Positions 33,377 to 45,275 of a DNA stretch of 64,000 nucleotides are shown one piece after another. The DNA is from Protonemura montana (lineage: Eukaryota; Arthropoda; Insecta; Plecoptera; Nemouridae): NCBI GenBank assembly GCA_947568835.1, contig OX387605.1, forward strand, positions 2,294,001 to 2,358,000, given 5' to 3'. Under the pieces are notes generated by a model that worked only from the letters and a program-made list of their open reading frames with translations, was not told the origin of the DNA and did no database searches. How positions within the stretch are numbered: the stretch's first letter is position 1; each line of letters starts with the position of its first letter. A program made the position numbers and the translations under genes.

Positions 33377-34554
33377 ATCGCCTCTACCTCAAGCTATATC
33401 TGTGTCGCTAGCGCCCCTATTTAAAGGTAATATCATTCGCGAAACTGTCTCCGCTTCCGGATTTACCGTGTCTATGTCTTCCTAACGTGGCTCTGCATGT
33501 ATTTCACCTTCAAGACGATAACACTTTTCTCTGGATCCTAGAAACTGTCCTCATCTGGTCTCTTTTTAAAATTCAGTGACTGGTGCTATTTTAGCACGAA
33601 AAAATTTGTCCTAATTTACTTCCCCTTTTTCGCTGTAATCCTCAGTCTTCTTCGCTATCCGACCAGCAAATTGTCTGCCACTTGCTAAATATGCCAGCCA
33701 CCTCTTGGATTAATGCGACCTCGATCCCTATTATGTCAAATATGTTAACTGTGAGGCAATTTCGAGCCCGTTCCAGGCCAGCCCTACCCGACGAAGCTCC
33801 TTTAACGGCAGCGATCGCTTTCAATCGGCGTCGTGCCCGGAACGCGATTTGAATATTGAAGAGGCTACGACCGCAGCGAGCCTGGCCGACGAAACCGCTG
33901 ACGAAGACCGGCCATATCTCACGGCGATGAATAAATTAAAATTACACCCACACCTAGACACACATTATCCCCGATGTAATTCCAGTGCATCGCCCGTTTT
34001 ACATCATGTGTTGCCTCTCCATTGCGGCCATGTACAGAATGCTAAGCTCTCGCCGTGGATGCACGCGTTGAATCTAAATTGAGAGTCATAATGTAGCCGA
34101 GGCGGGCTCGGATTTTCACGAGTTTTTCTTCCTCGGTCGACCGGATCTAAGTTCCAATCTGTGCGATCTCCGGTTTGCAACGCGGCACGGGATCAAGTCG
34201 CGTTATTTATTCAAGCGCGATGGGCAATGCTATCGATCTTGAATCAATCCAGGTAACAGGATGGTACCAAGGAATCACTTGCTAAAAATAAACACCCTCA
34301 CATGAGGTCACATGGGGCTCTCTTGAAGCTGCCCTCGGGAAGGTTTGTCCGCTTGAAGTGGAGGTGCCGGCTGTCCTATCAGGGCGATCGCTTTCAACAA
34401 GGCGTGCAAATAAGAAGCAGAAGGTTTTCTTGGAGTCTTCGTTTTATTCACATGCTTAAGACTGCGTGCTCTTTTCATCTGCTACAACGAAGCTCAAGAT
34501 GTTAGCAAGGGACCTCAATACAGCGAGGTAGATAGACTATAAATTCAGGGGATT

Positions 34555-34625
34555 CAGACTTGGCCTCGAACCTGCGACCCCTGTCAATATCACACCGACA
34601 GCCATGGCTACAATAAACTAAAACG
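34555..34625 (-). other. Possible tRNA-like/SINE relic
   Basis: The minus strand contains CATGGCTGTCGGTGTGATAT then GACAGGGGTCGCAGGTTCGA GGCC, i.e. a B-box match (GGTTCGAGGCC) with a possible D/A-box region upstream. I could not pair a full acceptor stem, so this is at best a decayed tRNA-derived repeat. Confidence 0.25.
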
Positions 34626-34866
34626 GTGTGCGCATTAACAACATTAACTATCGTCGTTTAATCGCATTCCATGCGAAATGTTTACTCAATTACCCACGAG
34701 GATTTAACTAAATTGCTTTGTACAAGAGAGAGACCGCGCGCACATGCGCTCTCCCAGCGTCTACCGGCAATAATTGATAACTGCGCTGTACGGTCACTGT
34801 AGTTGAAATGATACAGCCCGGGACTCGAACCGTGCCGGCGAATTTGGCCGCGTCGGGGCATGCGCC

Positions 34867-34902
34867 GTGTGTTGTTATGAGAGAGGGGGGGGGGGGGGGG
34901 GG
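34867..34902. repeat. Poly(G) tract
   Basis: A GAGAGAGG prefix is followed by an uninterrupted run of about 20 G. Similar G or C runs occur near 35070, 37448, 37540, 42193, 55350 and 59127. Confidence 0.9.
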
Positions 34903-35595
34903 TCGCTGCCCCCCAGCGTTTTAATGCGATCACCTGGTAATTCCATGGATTATGTCGCGTTTAGCCAGCGTCTCCTTGATAACCAGCGGCCAGTGCAGCT
35001 GACGCTTACATCTAGTTGTTGATTGGCTGAATGAGGTTATGCAATCCACACACACACCCCTACCACCCCCCCCCCCCCAGCCCATACCTCACCGCAGCCA
35101 GCCTGTACACGAGTAAAAAGGTACATTGGAAGAGGAAGGTCAGATCCTCTAGATGCTTTTCACCTCAGTTCCAAGATAACCTACTTTCCTCAACAGTTGT
35201 CGGCCATGTGACCTTGCTAGCTGGATGGTAAAACCAGAGAAGAGAAGCGAGGAAAAGATGAGCTTTCTTGATTTGTGGATCGCATACCGAGACCAAGGCT
35301 ACAGATATGAGATAATATAGAGTGTGTAGGTTTCAGCCTTGCGGTATTTTGGAACTTTGCGTTCCTTTCCAAAGCAGAAACATTCGTCTTAAGCGTCTTT
35401 AAATCCCGATCAAGCTCTCCTATACCGGAGAGACGTCAATCCCGTCCACCATTCCAACATGGCGGCCGTGTATTGACAACGTGAGGTGCATCCCCCTGAC
35501 AGAAAGCGCGCTCTATGCCGACTACTGCAACGTCGAGTGCAGCGTTGGCTGCGATGATGGAGTGTGCTTGATGGTTGCCGTTTGGCTGCCGGATC

Positions 35596-35690
35596 TGACC
35601 GGGACCCGACAGGACCCGTCAGGACCCGACAGGACCCGACAGGACCCGACAGGACCCGACAGGACCCGACAGGACCCGACAGAACCCGAC
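35596..35690. repeat. 10-bp tandem repeat (GACCCGACAG)n
   Basis: About ten units of GACCCGACAG with a GACCCGTCAG and a GAACCCGACAG variant. Open frames on both strands (PSGPDRTRQDP) are artefacts of the repeat. Confidence 0.92.
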
Positions 35691-35787
35691 GGTAGGGACG
35701 CAAGATGCCCACGCGTGTGCTTCGTGCCTGACTCATTTGTTGAAACTCCAAGATGGTATAAGACGGACATGAAGGGGGACCCGTCGT

Positions 35788-35860
35788 TGTCAGTTTCAAC
35801 CAGTTTGAACCAGTTTCAACCAGTTCCAACCAGTTTTAACCAGTTTTAACCAGTTGAAAT
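35788..35860. repeat. 10-bp tandem repeat (CAGTTTCAAC)n
   Basis: Seven degenerate units of CAGTTTCAAC/CAGTTTTAAC within 75 bp, distinct from the array just upstream. Confidence 0.85.
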
Positions 35861-36407
35861 GTGGGAGAGCGTAAAGCCACACCTGAGAACAACTTTCCAG
35901 CGACTTTTTCCACGAACCTTCATTTCTGAAAACAATTAAAATCGTTTGAATGAGGCACGGCGGGGTTAGGTTCGCTTTGTACGACGTTTGCTTTGGTTTC
36001 GTAAGCAATTTTTAAATTTTTTAGCTGAAATAAGTACCTACCCACTTGGCTAGGAGTACCTCCCCTTGCGAGGAGTACCTACGATCACTGAATGTTTCAG
36101 CGCAAGAACGGCAAGAACAAAGAGACTTATTATTAAATTAGTTATGAGTGAAAACAGCTTGTCGCGAACTATGCATTGTTTATAAACCGCTGCTGTTTCT
36201 GTCACAGCGAACCTGGCATTTACTACTCATGAAATGTTGAGCAGGGTTTGGTATTGCCTCGCTACGTTTTGTTCTAATTCTTGTAGAAAATGCGCACGCT
36301 TTGGTGGAAAAATATAGCGTGCGTTTTTCCTGGTTTCTGTGTCAAAATCTGTCAAAGGGTTGTGCGCTGGCGAGCTCCTTGCAGTCTCACAGTTGACACA
36401 CCTGGTT

Positions 36408-36848
36408 TTTAGACTCATGTCTTCTTGATGTAAACTTAGCACTAGTTTTAACAAAAACTATTTGAAATGGGTTTTCAATGCCTAGTGAAGGACAACTAAA
36501 TTTCCCGACGTTTCGTAACATGTACTAGTTACTTCTTCAAGGGTTTTTTCCATACACATAATTGGTAAGTTAGTAAAAAACGCCATTGTGTTCGGGATTT
36601 TATTTCAGAAAATACAAAATACATTAGTTTTTTAGTTATTGACCCTGATTATTTTGTTTAGATGCATTAAGGAAGCTTAAACTAATTAATTGTTATAATT
36701 TTATGTGGTTCTTTTGTTATCGGAAAATTGTCAGGACTGCTCTTACCCTTGATAAAGTAACAGGTACAAGTTACGAAACGTTGGGAAATTAAGTTGTTCT
36801 TCACTTAGCATTCAAAACCCAGTTGAAATAGTTTTTGTTAAAGCTTGT
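36408..36848. mobile_element. Complete Penelope-like/foldback element with two hammerhead-like arms (copy 6)
   Basis: The left arm (36440-36545) and right arm (36732-36843) are inverted copies of about 105 bp flanking an AT-rich spacer of about 190 bp. Read on the appropriate strand, each arm carries CTTGAAGAAGTAAC or CTTGATAAAGTAAC, a loop, GTTAC and GAAACG. This resembles a hammerhead ribozyme core (CUGANGA, stem II, GAAAC) with the first C replaced by U. Hammerhead motifs are known in Penelope-like element termini. No reverse transcriptase ORF is present. Confidence 0.7.
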
Positions 36849-38280
36849 GTGATGTCCGCATGGCCAGGTCCTGGGGACTCAACTGAAAACACCTTTAAAT
36901 GGACACAGCGTCCAACGAGATCTCGAGCGCCGACTAAATTGCAAAGTCGACATTTTAATTGTAAAATCCTCATTGAGATGCTCAAAGTGCTCTCAGAAAG
37001 TACATCGTAAAATATACGAGTGAAATTAAATTTCTCTAGCGCACTGAAACATAAGTCGTAAAAAAAAAGAAAGTTTTCTCGTCGTCGCGGAAGAGATTTT
37101 ACTCGTGGGGTGGCAAAACCCGGTCGCAGAACAAGCACCGACCTCTTGGCCTTGCAGACATCCTGCTTGGAAACCCACTCAAAGTCCCAGCTGCCTCGAA
37201 CCTGGAGCCACCACTGATTCCCTGTCGATTACTGCAGTCACACGAAATTAGTGTAAGAGCAGGCGAGAGTGCGAGCCAGTTTAACGAGTCTGTTAAGTAT
37301 TTAATTCGGGTTATACGGCCGCCGTTAATCGCGCTCGCCCCCGCAAGCTCAAACTCACATCGGGGGTCACTAGTTTTCAGCGCCAAACACCGATCAGAGC
37401 GATTGGCAACATCGAGTAGACCCATTCGACGTCGCTGCGTTACGACCCCCCCCCCCCACCGCCCTATACCGGGCAATTGGCTTCGGGTGCGGCTAGCGCA
37501 TATAAGGTTAATAGGGAATAAAGTCGCCCCCCCCTTTCTGCCCCCCCCCCCCTGGCAAGTCTTGGCGACGGATCAACTGCCCCCAGCAACATGTTTCCCG
37601 CTTCATTGGTTCCGCCACGAGCAGAGCGTGCACTTGTTTCTGAGTTATTGCCAACCAATAAGCGAGCTCGGTCTTTATATTGAAAACAAACCGTGGCGGA
37701 AACTCAATGTTGCAGCGTGAATTGCAAACACCGACATGCGATTCGTTGGCGCTTGGTCGCAAGGTCAACCAATCAGCTTGCAGGAATTTTGCTACCTTTT
37801 AGCGCGGCGTTAGTTGAGTGCGTTTGATCGTTATTTTCCTCTGCTCCTTTTAGCTAGTGACGTGCCGTGAAATGTGGGTCAATCCGTTGCACCAGCGCGA
37901 CTCGGTAGAGAGGCAAGTAATTCTCACCGATGAGAGAGACGATATTTCCATTCATGCAAGAAGTTTTCAAACGAGTTACTGCAATTACTAGCGCGCTGGT
38001 CGTCGCGGTGCTCATTAATTCAACTTGCACACATGCAGAAGAACAATTAGATCTCGAGGTTTGGTCAAGCAGTTAGCCAGCTCAGATTGGTATGACCATC
38101 AGATCCGGCATTGCTCCAACACATTCGACAAAGCGTTGCAGACTTGACCTGTTAGGTTCAAACCATGGTCTCTCACACGAACCTGGGAACGCTTTGTCCG
38201 CGGTTATTTTTATTTAACAGCGCTTAGAGTTCGCAAGCCGCATTCGAATTAAAAGTGATCTCCTTGAGTTTGTGGCGCGG
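36849..38280. other. Unique DNA, no gene recognised
   Basis: Single-copy sequence with C-runs near 37448 and 37540. Overlapping ORFs 37099-37768 on both strands are compositional. Confidence 0.35.
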
Positions 38281-38283
38281 CCC

Positions 38284-38328
38284 ACGTCTGGACCGCGACG
38301 TCTGGACCGCGACGTCTGGACCGCGAAC
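38284..38328. repeat. 14-bp tandem repeat (ACGTCTGGACCGCG) x3
   Basis: Three perfect copies of ACGTCTGGACCGCG. Confidence 0.9.
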
Positions 38329-38607
38329 CGGGATCTCGGGCAGGAAACCGCCGTCAAGCCGCATGAAAAGCTCGTAACGTTACGTGCCAGCGGCGGCGAA
38401 ATATTGTTCAGTTTTATTTCCGCAGAGCTCTAGAAAGTCAGAGTGGTGTTTCAGCGCACAACTTAGATCGGCCGACTTGGATGTTGAGAAACTATTGAGT
38501 ACGTTCTGCAGAGGTAGAAACATTTCACACACGGGCGTTGACTTATATTGGTTCGGATCGGAGTGGTTTTTAATGCAGGTACCGTGAAAGTCGTGATATT
38601 TGCAAGA

Positions 38608-38800
38608 ATTTGATAATAATAATAATAATAATAAAATATATTTTATTCTTTGTGATCTTTTACTTGCTTTGGAAAAAGGAGCTGGATAAAACTCGAGAAA
38701 CTTAAAAAAAAAATTTTTTTTTTACAATAACCAGAATAAAAAGTCTTGCCCCTCAACATCAACTGCGGTCATCAGGCAGCGGGTACTGATATATGTTATA
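38608..38800 (-). mobile_element. Short interspersed repeat with TTA-type tail, copy 1
   Basis: The minus-strand 3' end is AAAATATATTTTATTATTATT. Inner landmarks GGATAAAACTCGAGAAACT and CCTCAACATCAACTGCGGTC TCATCAGGCAGCGG also occur at 39056-39136 as GGACAAAACTCGGAGACTA and CTCAACATCAACAGCGGCCG. It is probably a LINE 3'UTR or a related short repeat. Confidence 0.55.
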
Positions 38801-38869
38801 AAGCGACTCCTTTTTTGCTCAGGTTCGTTACCGGGTCTTCGAACGTATGTCCGAAGGTTGTCCGAATGT

Positions 38870-39140
38870 CCTTTTGGTTGCCTAGGGCCATATTTGAGTT
38901 ATGACCTGACCATCGGATCGCCTGGCCGTCGGGGCCTTAAGGCATAGGGCAATGGCAAAGAGGCAAAAGGCTTCTTCAAGTCTTAAGGGCAAAACACTAT
39001 ATTTTCTAAGCATTTTTTTAGTACTTTTGGTTGCGGTCCCATTAGAGGCTTTGGAAAGGCCATCGGACAAAACTCGGAGACTATTCAACAAAAATGCCAA
39101 CTACCTCAACATCAACAGCGGCCGTCAGGCAGCGGACTAG
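38870..39140. repeat. Short interspersed repeat, copy 2
   Basis: Shares with 38660-38800 the segments TTTGGAAA..GG, AAAACTCGGAGAC and CCTCAACATCAACAGCGGCC followed by GTCAGGCAGCGG. Class unknown. Confidence 0.5.
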
Positions 39141-39167
39141 TTATGGGACCAGGACCGTTATGCTAGT

Positions 39168-39640
39168 AATAATAATAAAATATCTTTTATTCTATGAACA
39201 ATAGATTACAGAGTAAGTAAGGTTTGTTATAGAATATGTCAGAATACATAAAATGAGAGAAGCAGCAGTAGAATGGCATAGAATAGAATAGAATAGCATA
39301 GGAAATACAGAGTCTGTTTTCTACATGTGAATGATAATCAATATGGACATATCTTGCAGAGAAATATTTTGAATTCAGTCTTGAAGTGGTTTGTTCCTTG
39401 GAGTGCTTTGAAAGATTGTGGGATGTCATTAAAAGTACTTGTCCCTGATAAAGTGGTATATTACAGTTGGGCCGAGCGTAGAGAGTTTTGTTTCGTGTGT
39501 TGATGCGTTCGGTGCATGCGTATTGTGGGTTGATGCGTTCGGTGCATGCGTATTGTGGGTTGATGCGTACAAGATGTTGTTGTATGTAAAGACGCAGCGA
39601 GGGGCGTCTCTGATTCATCCCATACTAACTACACACCTTT
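39168..39640 (-). pseudogene. Non-LTR retrotransposon (LINE) 3' end with reverse-transcriptase C-terminal fragment
   Basis: The minus frame 39187-39618 includes INTRNKTLYARPNCNIPLYQ then SHNLSKHSKEQTTSRLNSKY. This resembles the conserved C-terminal tail of LINE reverse transcriptases (NTRNK ... R ... FY.G...WN.LP ... S...FK..L). Diagnostic residues after YQGQ are damaged, and the fragment is strongly 5'-truncated. Its 3' end is AATAAAAGATATTTTATTAT followed by a TTA run. A 30-bp duplication encodes INPQYACTER twice. Confidence 0.6.
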
Positions 39641-40103
39641 ACAACATTACATATGTCACTCAATTTACAAGAAATGCAAAATTTGAATTCCTTTTTATAA
39701 ACGTCAATCAGCAATTTAGTGAAAGTTCTTCGGTTAGAACATCTGAAAGCGAGTCTTACCTAACTTAGCATGTTTCACGAGTTGCCCGTAACAGAGCTTG
39801 AGGCTTTTTCCGAGAACAAAATACAAGCCGTGTTTTTCAAGCAAGATATTGCGTCAGGGAGAAGGCATACAACGTTGTACCCACGCATGCGTGTGGCAAG
39901 AAGAAGCTGGGGCTACACACGCATTCTCACGCACCGATGCTCGCAAACATCAGTCCCCGAGGGACGCATGAGGCGGCCGGCATATAATTAATGAACAATC
40001 ACCACTCTACTTAATTTGGAGTCTTGGACAAAATGTAGCAGACCAGCTACGGTTTAATCAGCGAATAATTGAGCAGGTGTATGCCCAGCCCGGCCCGGTT
40101 CCA

Positions 40104-40303
40104 AGCTTACAATGCATGGAACCGGTTTAACTCTGCATATAACAACCAGTGGAACCGGTTTAACTCAGCAACTAACAACAGGTGGAACCGGTTTAACTCA
40201 GCAGCTGACAACAGGTGGAACCGGTTTAACTCAGCAGCTGACAGCAGATGGAACCGGTTTAACTCAGCAGCTAACAACAGGTGGAACCGGTTTAACTCAG
40301 TTC
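40104..40303. repeat. 33-bp tandem repeat (GGAACCGGTTTAACTCAGCA...), 6 copies
   Basis: The unit is GGAACCGGTTTAACTCAGCA then GCTGACAACAGGT. All three plus frames stay open (RWNRFNSAADN, GTGLTQQLTTG), as does one minus frame, because 33 is divisible by three and the unit lacks stops. No splice or signal evidence supports coding. Confidence 0.93.
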
Positions 40304-40419
40304 TATGCTCAATATCATATACATTAAGTACACGCAACCCGCAGAGTGAAGCCAAACAAATCTAGCAGGCGACTTTACAATGGCGTCTCGACTAAAAAAA
40401 TAATGAGAAAAAAATGTAA

Positions 40420-40853
40420 CATTTTAAAATTATTATCAACACTAGAACCGTCTCAAAAATTGATGCCGGAATGGGAACAACGAATCCTACGTCAAATTGG
40501 AGTTACTCGAGTTTGACAGGTTGTGACGTGATATAGCGTCACTAGAATCAGAGTGACTGTGAGTATTCACAGCCTCTTGGTTCTACTCCTTGGAGATCTG
40601 TCAATCTCATCAAATACACTAAAATCATCTCAAAAAGCCAGTGTTTAAGTAGCTCAATTGGTTAGAGCAACACCAGCGACAGATGGAGATCGGGGTCCAA
40701 GTAGCTCAATTGGTTAGAGCAACACCCGCGACAGGTGGAGATCGGGGTTCGTGTCCCCGTTTGGGCATCAATTTTTGAGACGGTTATAGTGATTATAATA
40801 ATAAAATACCCTGCGCATTGCAAGCGTTTGCAATTTAAATAAGATTTCATCCT
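40420..40853 (+). mobile_element. Inverted-repeat element with two tRNA-like units (copy 3)
   Basis: Flanked by AAAATGTAA at 40411-40419 and 40854-40862 (9-bp target duplication). Inverted termini of about 41 bp lie at 40427-40467 (AACCGTCTCAAAAATTGATG) and 40763-40804 (CATCAATTTTTGAGACGGTT). Between them are the shared body (40500-40640) and two tRNA-like units. The right end continues with GCATTGCAAGCGTTTGCAAT and AAATAAGATTTCATCCT. It is non-coding. Confidence 0.87.
40648..40771 (+). repeat. tRNA-like units x2 inside the element
   Basis: The first unit (TTAAGTAGCTCAATTGGTTA to GATCGGG, 52 bp) lacks a T arm. The second is a full cloverleaf-like sequence with acceptor GTCCAAG/TTTGGGC, A box TAGCTCAATTGG and B box GGTTCGTGTCC. 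Loop position 33 is G, so neither is a normal tRNA gene. Confidence 0.85.
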
Positions 40854-41356
40854 AAAATGTAAACTCTTTTTCCAGATTTCCCGGACCCGACCCGTGAACA
40901 ATCAGCCGAATCTCGACTCCCCATGACGCAGACGGTAAGCTACACGCGTCGAACAACGCGTTTTTAATTGCTAAATTAATTATGAAGAACGATTGCCGGG
41001 CCTCGGGCTACAAAATCAAGCGCTGCATTCATTTTCCCCGCTCTTGCCTTGCCCAGAGTTAGCACCACTTATCCCGGGAAATCTTCTCCGCCATTTTCCG
41101 CGCGAGACTAATACGCCACTTACGTCGCTCTTTTGCAAAACTAATTATTTCGTGTTCGCGGAATCATTTATGAGCGACGGATTTACGCCCGACGTGATTA
41201 TCAATATTTAATTGTTCTTTATCTGAGCGCTTGACGCTCGCTCGCTCGGAATGAGCCGAGTTCGCTCTCCGCCCACGCTTCTGATGAGGAGACGCTGGTC
41301 CGGGGGACGCGGGTTCGATGAACGCTCACAGTGCAGCGCTTTATAGGAGCATGTTG

Positions 41357-41850
41357 GCTTGCTAGCCTTGCTCATCAACCTCTCGACAGCAACTTCACTC
41401 GCCTTGCTCATCAACCTCTCGACAGCAACTTCACTCGCCTTGCTCATCAACCTCTCGACAGCAACTTCACTCGCCTTGCTTATCAATCTCTTGACAGCAA
41501 CTTCACTCGCCTTGCTTATCAACCTCTCGACAGCAACTTCACTCGCCTTGCTTATCAATCTCTTGACAGGAACTTCACTCGCCTTGCTTATCAACCTCTC
41601 GACAGCATGGATTTGTGGAGGAATCCTGTTGTTCGCGTTGTACTGTCCTTCGCAAGGGACGTTAAGCCGGTGGTCCCCTTCGTGCTCTTCGACAGGAGTA
41701 GGCTACGTGCCGGCACCGTTTTTCCCCTCCTCCCTTCTATGCTAGGTCCGGTTCATCATCATCCACTCATTCACCGACCCCATTAGACCAGTGCCGCATG
41801 GCCAGATGTCAAAACAGTGCCTCGCTAAACTCCACAAATAATAATAATAA
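41357..41850 (+). mobile_element. 5S-SINE tail with 36-bp expansion, no 5S head (copy F)
   Basis: Only the tail of the SINE is present. The segment AACTTCACTCGCCTTGCTCA TCAACCTCTCGACAGC, single in every other copy, is repeated seven times with a 36-bp period (41370-41605). The remaining tail then follows to GTGCCTCGCTAAACTCCAC and (AAT)n. Both reading frames across the tail remain open, giving the longest versions in the family (41331-41786). Confidence 0.9.
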
Positions 41851-44800
41851 TACTGCGTAGGCTGCGTTTCGAAATCGCCTCGCTGTTTGCTTCTCCAACC
41901 CGACATGGTTGACTGGACCGACTTCCAGACGTCGCCCGAGCGAGAGCGACAAGTTGCAACCTCCTTGTTCAAGGGTCGCCGGTCCCTTCGGGGCAGCCTT
42001 GCAAGAGAAGGGCCAACGTGGCGCTTAACTCTGCCGGGAAGGTTCGCGCCGTGTGCAGTCTGAGAGGCAACACTTGAAGAGGGTAGTGAGGTCTGAGTAG
42101 TGACGCAACAAATCTGCGCAGAGACGATCTGCGAGGATATGAATCTTTAACCGGGAGAGGCGTCGGTCTGATTTCACTCGCTGCTTCGTGAGGGGGGGGG
42201 GGGGGGGGGTCAGGGCGTCGGAAAGGAGACACTTACCATGCAGCTAACACGTGTTTCAAGGCCACCGTGTTTTGGATCCTGAATGGCCTCGAAGAGTTCT
42301 TCATTATGTATTGGAGTCAACTGGAAATGACTTTCCAAGTGCGACGGATGTGAGTCACTTGAAGCGCTGTCTGTTAAGCGTGCCGAACAATGGCTTGGCT
42401 TCCCATTTTTCCCATATTAAATCTCTGGGTCTGTCAACAGCGCTGACTGCGTTCTTCTATGAGCAGCTTACCATGGACCCGGTCGGTCATAACTGAATGC
42501 TGATGTTTGTTGAATTGCAAATCCCAGCGGTTTCATATTAAACTATCCGGTCCTCCGCTCCTCCAGTTCTTTTTATTTCATTTCAATTGTGTGTTGACAT
42601 TGTTCTTGAGCTGACTACCCCCGTCTTTGCTATTCGTGTTTCCGCAATGAAGTCAAAGTTATGAAACGTGAACGCTTCCCTGGTCAGGTTGGTGAAATCT
42701 GCAGCCGCTTGACTTGCTCTGCCATTCGTAGGCTGTGGCAGCAGATTTTTCACCCAGCGAAACTTGTTAATTTAATTGAACTTCGCATTTTTTCACAAAG
42801 TTTCAATCCAGCTCATGGACCGCAATTTGTTCGATTCTTCTCGCAGATATGAATTCTCTGCGCGTCCCTTTGTTCAGGGGAGCACAAAACTTGCACATGA
42901 TATTGCAAACAGAGTAATTACCTGTCAAATTTATTTCTCTTTCAAATCAAGCCGCCACAAACTTTCTATAACAAATGGGTTTCATGAGGAAAAGGGAGCT
43001 TCGAGAACAGCATAGTTTTTTTACACGGGCCAATCCAAAGACTTCCCAGTCTTTGTACTTTGATTTTCAAAAAATTAGTTTGCAAATTGACTTGGCAAAG
43101 TAATCTTTCTAGTTGCTTTTCTCTGCACGAGACTTGGGTTGATTGGTGAGCACACAATTTGACAGCCCTTCTCGGGTTTAGTCAATAGACAATGTTTCAT
43201 TGTGACGTAGTTTAAAGTCTAGGATAAGAAGCTCGGCGAGATTCCCGAAGACCGCGTGTGGAATTCCCGTTGCATTCCTGTTCAGCGATCGATGCCAAGT
43301 TATCTTGCCAGTTAATCCCTTTATCTGAACTAGTGATGATAGCTTTGATAACAAATCCTACATCTGGGAGAATGTCACTGGGAATTATCTTGAAACATGT
43401 TTAATTAATAGTGCCAAGTCAGTACCACACATTAGTAAGAACAAATTAAAAAAAAACTCGTGATTTTACGATTTTGAATTTTGAATGCCGATTCTTACCG
43501 ATGTTCAATCACAGAAGTCAGATATCAATTTAAAGTTTTACTAGACGCTTCGATAGTAGGTTTACATCGAAAGTTTAGGATCAATACATTATCTTGCCTC
43601 GCTGCTGATTATATGTTGATATTTTGCCTACACAAAATAGGCCATCTTAATTTGGTCCGAAACTTGTGAAAAAAGTGCGTGCACAGCGAAAGAGTGGGAA
43701 CAAAACCTTGCTTCTGCAACGCGAACAGCTTCCACTTTGCAAACTGCTGCCTGGGGCTCATTTCAAGTGTTTTTAAAATCCGTAGCTTCTCTTTTATCTT
43801 GTGTATTAACAAAGCGAAATTTTATCTCCGGCCGAAATTGAGTGTTTCGCAACTAAAGCTTGTTATATTTTGAAATTCGAACAACTTTGGTCGATTATTT
43901 TTGTAGAGGGATGAAGCACTGTCAGACTTGGGTCTGCTGGACTGATAAACTCCTTGGAAGAGATTCAAAGTAGCGCGTTGTACTTAAGTAATCTTGGTCT
44001 GCTGATGTCATTTCAATACCAGAAGCCACGAGACGAGACTTCGCAATGTCGCATCGACCTTGAGATCTAGGAGCCCTTGGCCCGTGCCTCGCGGTCTCTT
44101 TGCCTGCCGCTTTGACAGACTCTTTTTGCTGGCTCAGTTTTCATTAGCGCCAACACAGGCACGTTCCTGCTCGGAGCGTGGCCGGGACGAGCACCCGATG
44201 CTTGTGGGTGCACGTAGCCGACAATAGAAAGCTTCTAGTTTTGCTCGAACGCACGCCCACGTCCTGTACTGACAGGCAGAACATCTACACGCAACGGATA
44301 AACCCGGCGATGCAGTTGGCTCAAGCTCTGCAGTTGCTGATCGTACTTCCAATAATTCAGCGTAATGTCGCGAAACAAAATTCACGTCACGGAATCGGCT
44401 ACAATTCAATTATTGTTCGTTTCAATTGAACTGTTTGCTGCTGTAAAAGTGCAGTCCATTGCACGCCTGCTTTGAATACATATAACGCGATGCAAAAGTG
44501 GCAGCATATTTAATGGAGATGTATTGTTTTTGTCAAACTGTTGGAAATATTTCGTTTTCCCTCGTGGATTCAGTGAGAATTTAAATGGTAAATAATGCAA
44601 ATCTATGAAAGTATTGTATGCATGTGCAAAAGAGCGAGATAGAGCCAGGGATTTGATTGGTCCAGCGACTAAATGGGCGCTAGGTGAGAGAGAAAGATAT
44701 ATTCTAACTGCCATGGGTTAACCTTAACAAGGCAAAGGTTTTAAACGAGATTTGTCAAACATCAACAACGAGTGAAAGACGTGCATTTGAACATAGTTTC

Positions 44801-45124
44801 ATCCGAATCTCTGAGCGTACATTGTACTAATCTCAAGTCAATATGTGCACCGAGCAAATACCGCACGTCTAGTTATTATTGGAAATCCATAGCGTGGCTC
44901 AGAGATTGGATGATATTTCATCGTGAGCTTTGAAAGATGCATGTTTGCCGTGCGGCACAAGATTGCAACGCTTTAATAATGCACACTTCCGGTGGGAGAT
45001 GCACATGCACTCGCGCGCTACGCTCGGATCTAGTTCCTGGGCCGATGAGAGTGATATGTGGGGAGCAAGCCTGGTTGCCAGGAGGGAGTGTCATTGTGAG
45101 TGCCAAGATGTGTTGTTCTAGGCT
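41851..45124. other. Unique DNA, no gene recognised
   Basis: About 3.3 kb of single-copy sequence. A run of about 18 G lies at 42192-42210. ORFs of 60-90 codons (for example 42251-42496 plus) have no recognisable domain, and I could not link them by splice sites. Confidence 0.35.
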
Positions 45125-45275
45125 GTAAACAGGCTTGAATTGGCATGAAATGGTTCTAAATTGATCGAAATTACTGGAATTGGCTTGAAATGTCTTGAAA
45201 TGGCTATGAATTGGTTTGGTTTGGTGTGAATTGGCTGTGAATCGGTTTTATTAGGCGTGAATTGGTTTGAAATGA
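45125..45275. repeat. Degenerate GAATTGGCTTGAAATG simple repeat
   Basis: About ten imperfect 11-14-bp units of the type TGAATTGG/TGAAATGGCT over 150 bp. Confidence 0.7.

Noticed and set aside
40069..40365. Plus-strand repeat protein RWNRFNSAADN
   Set aside because: All three plus frames and one minus frame are open through the 33-bp array, and no start context, signal peptide or splice site favours one.
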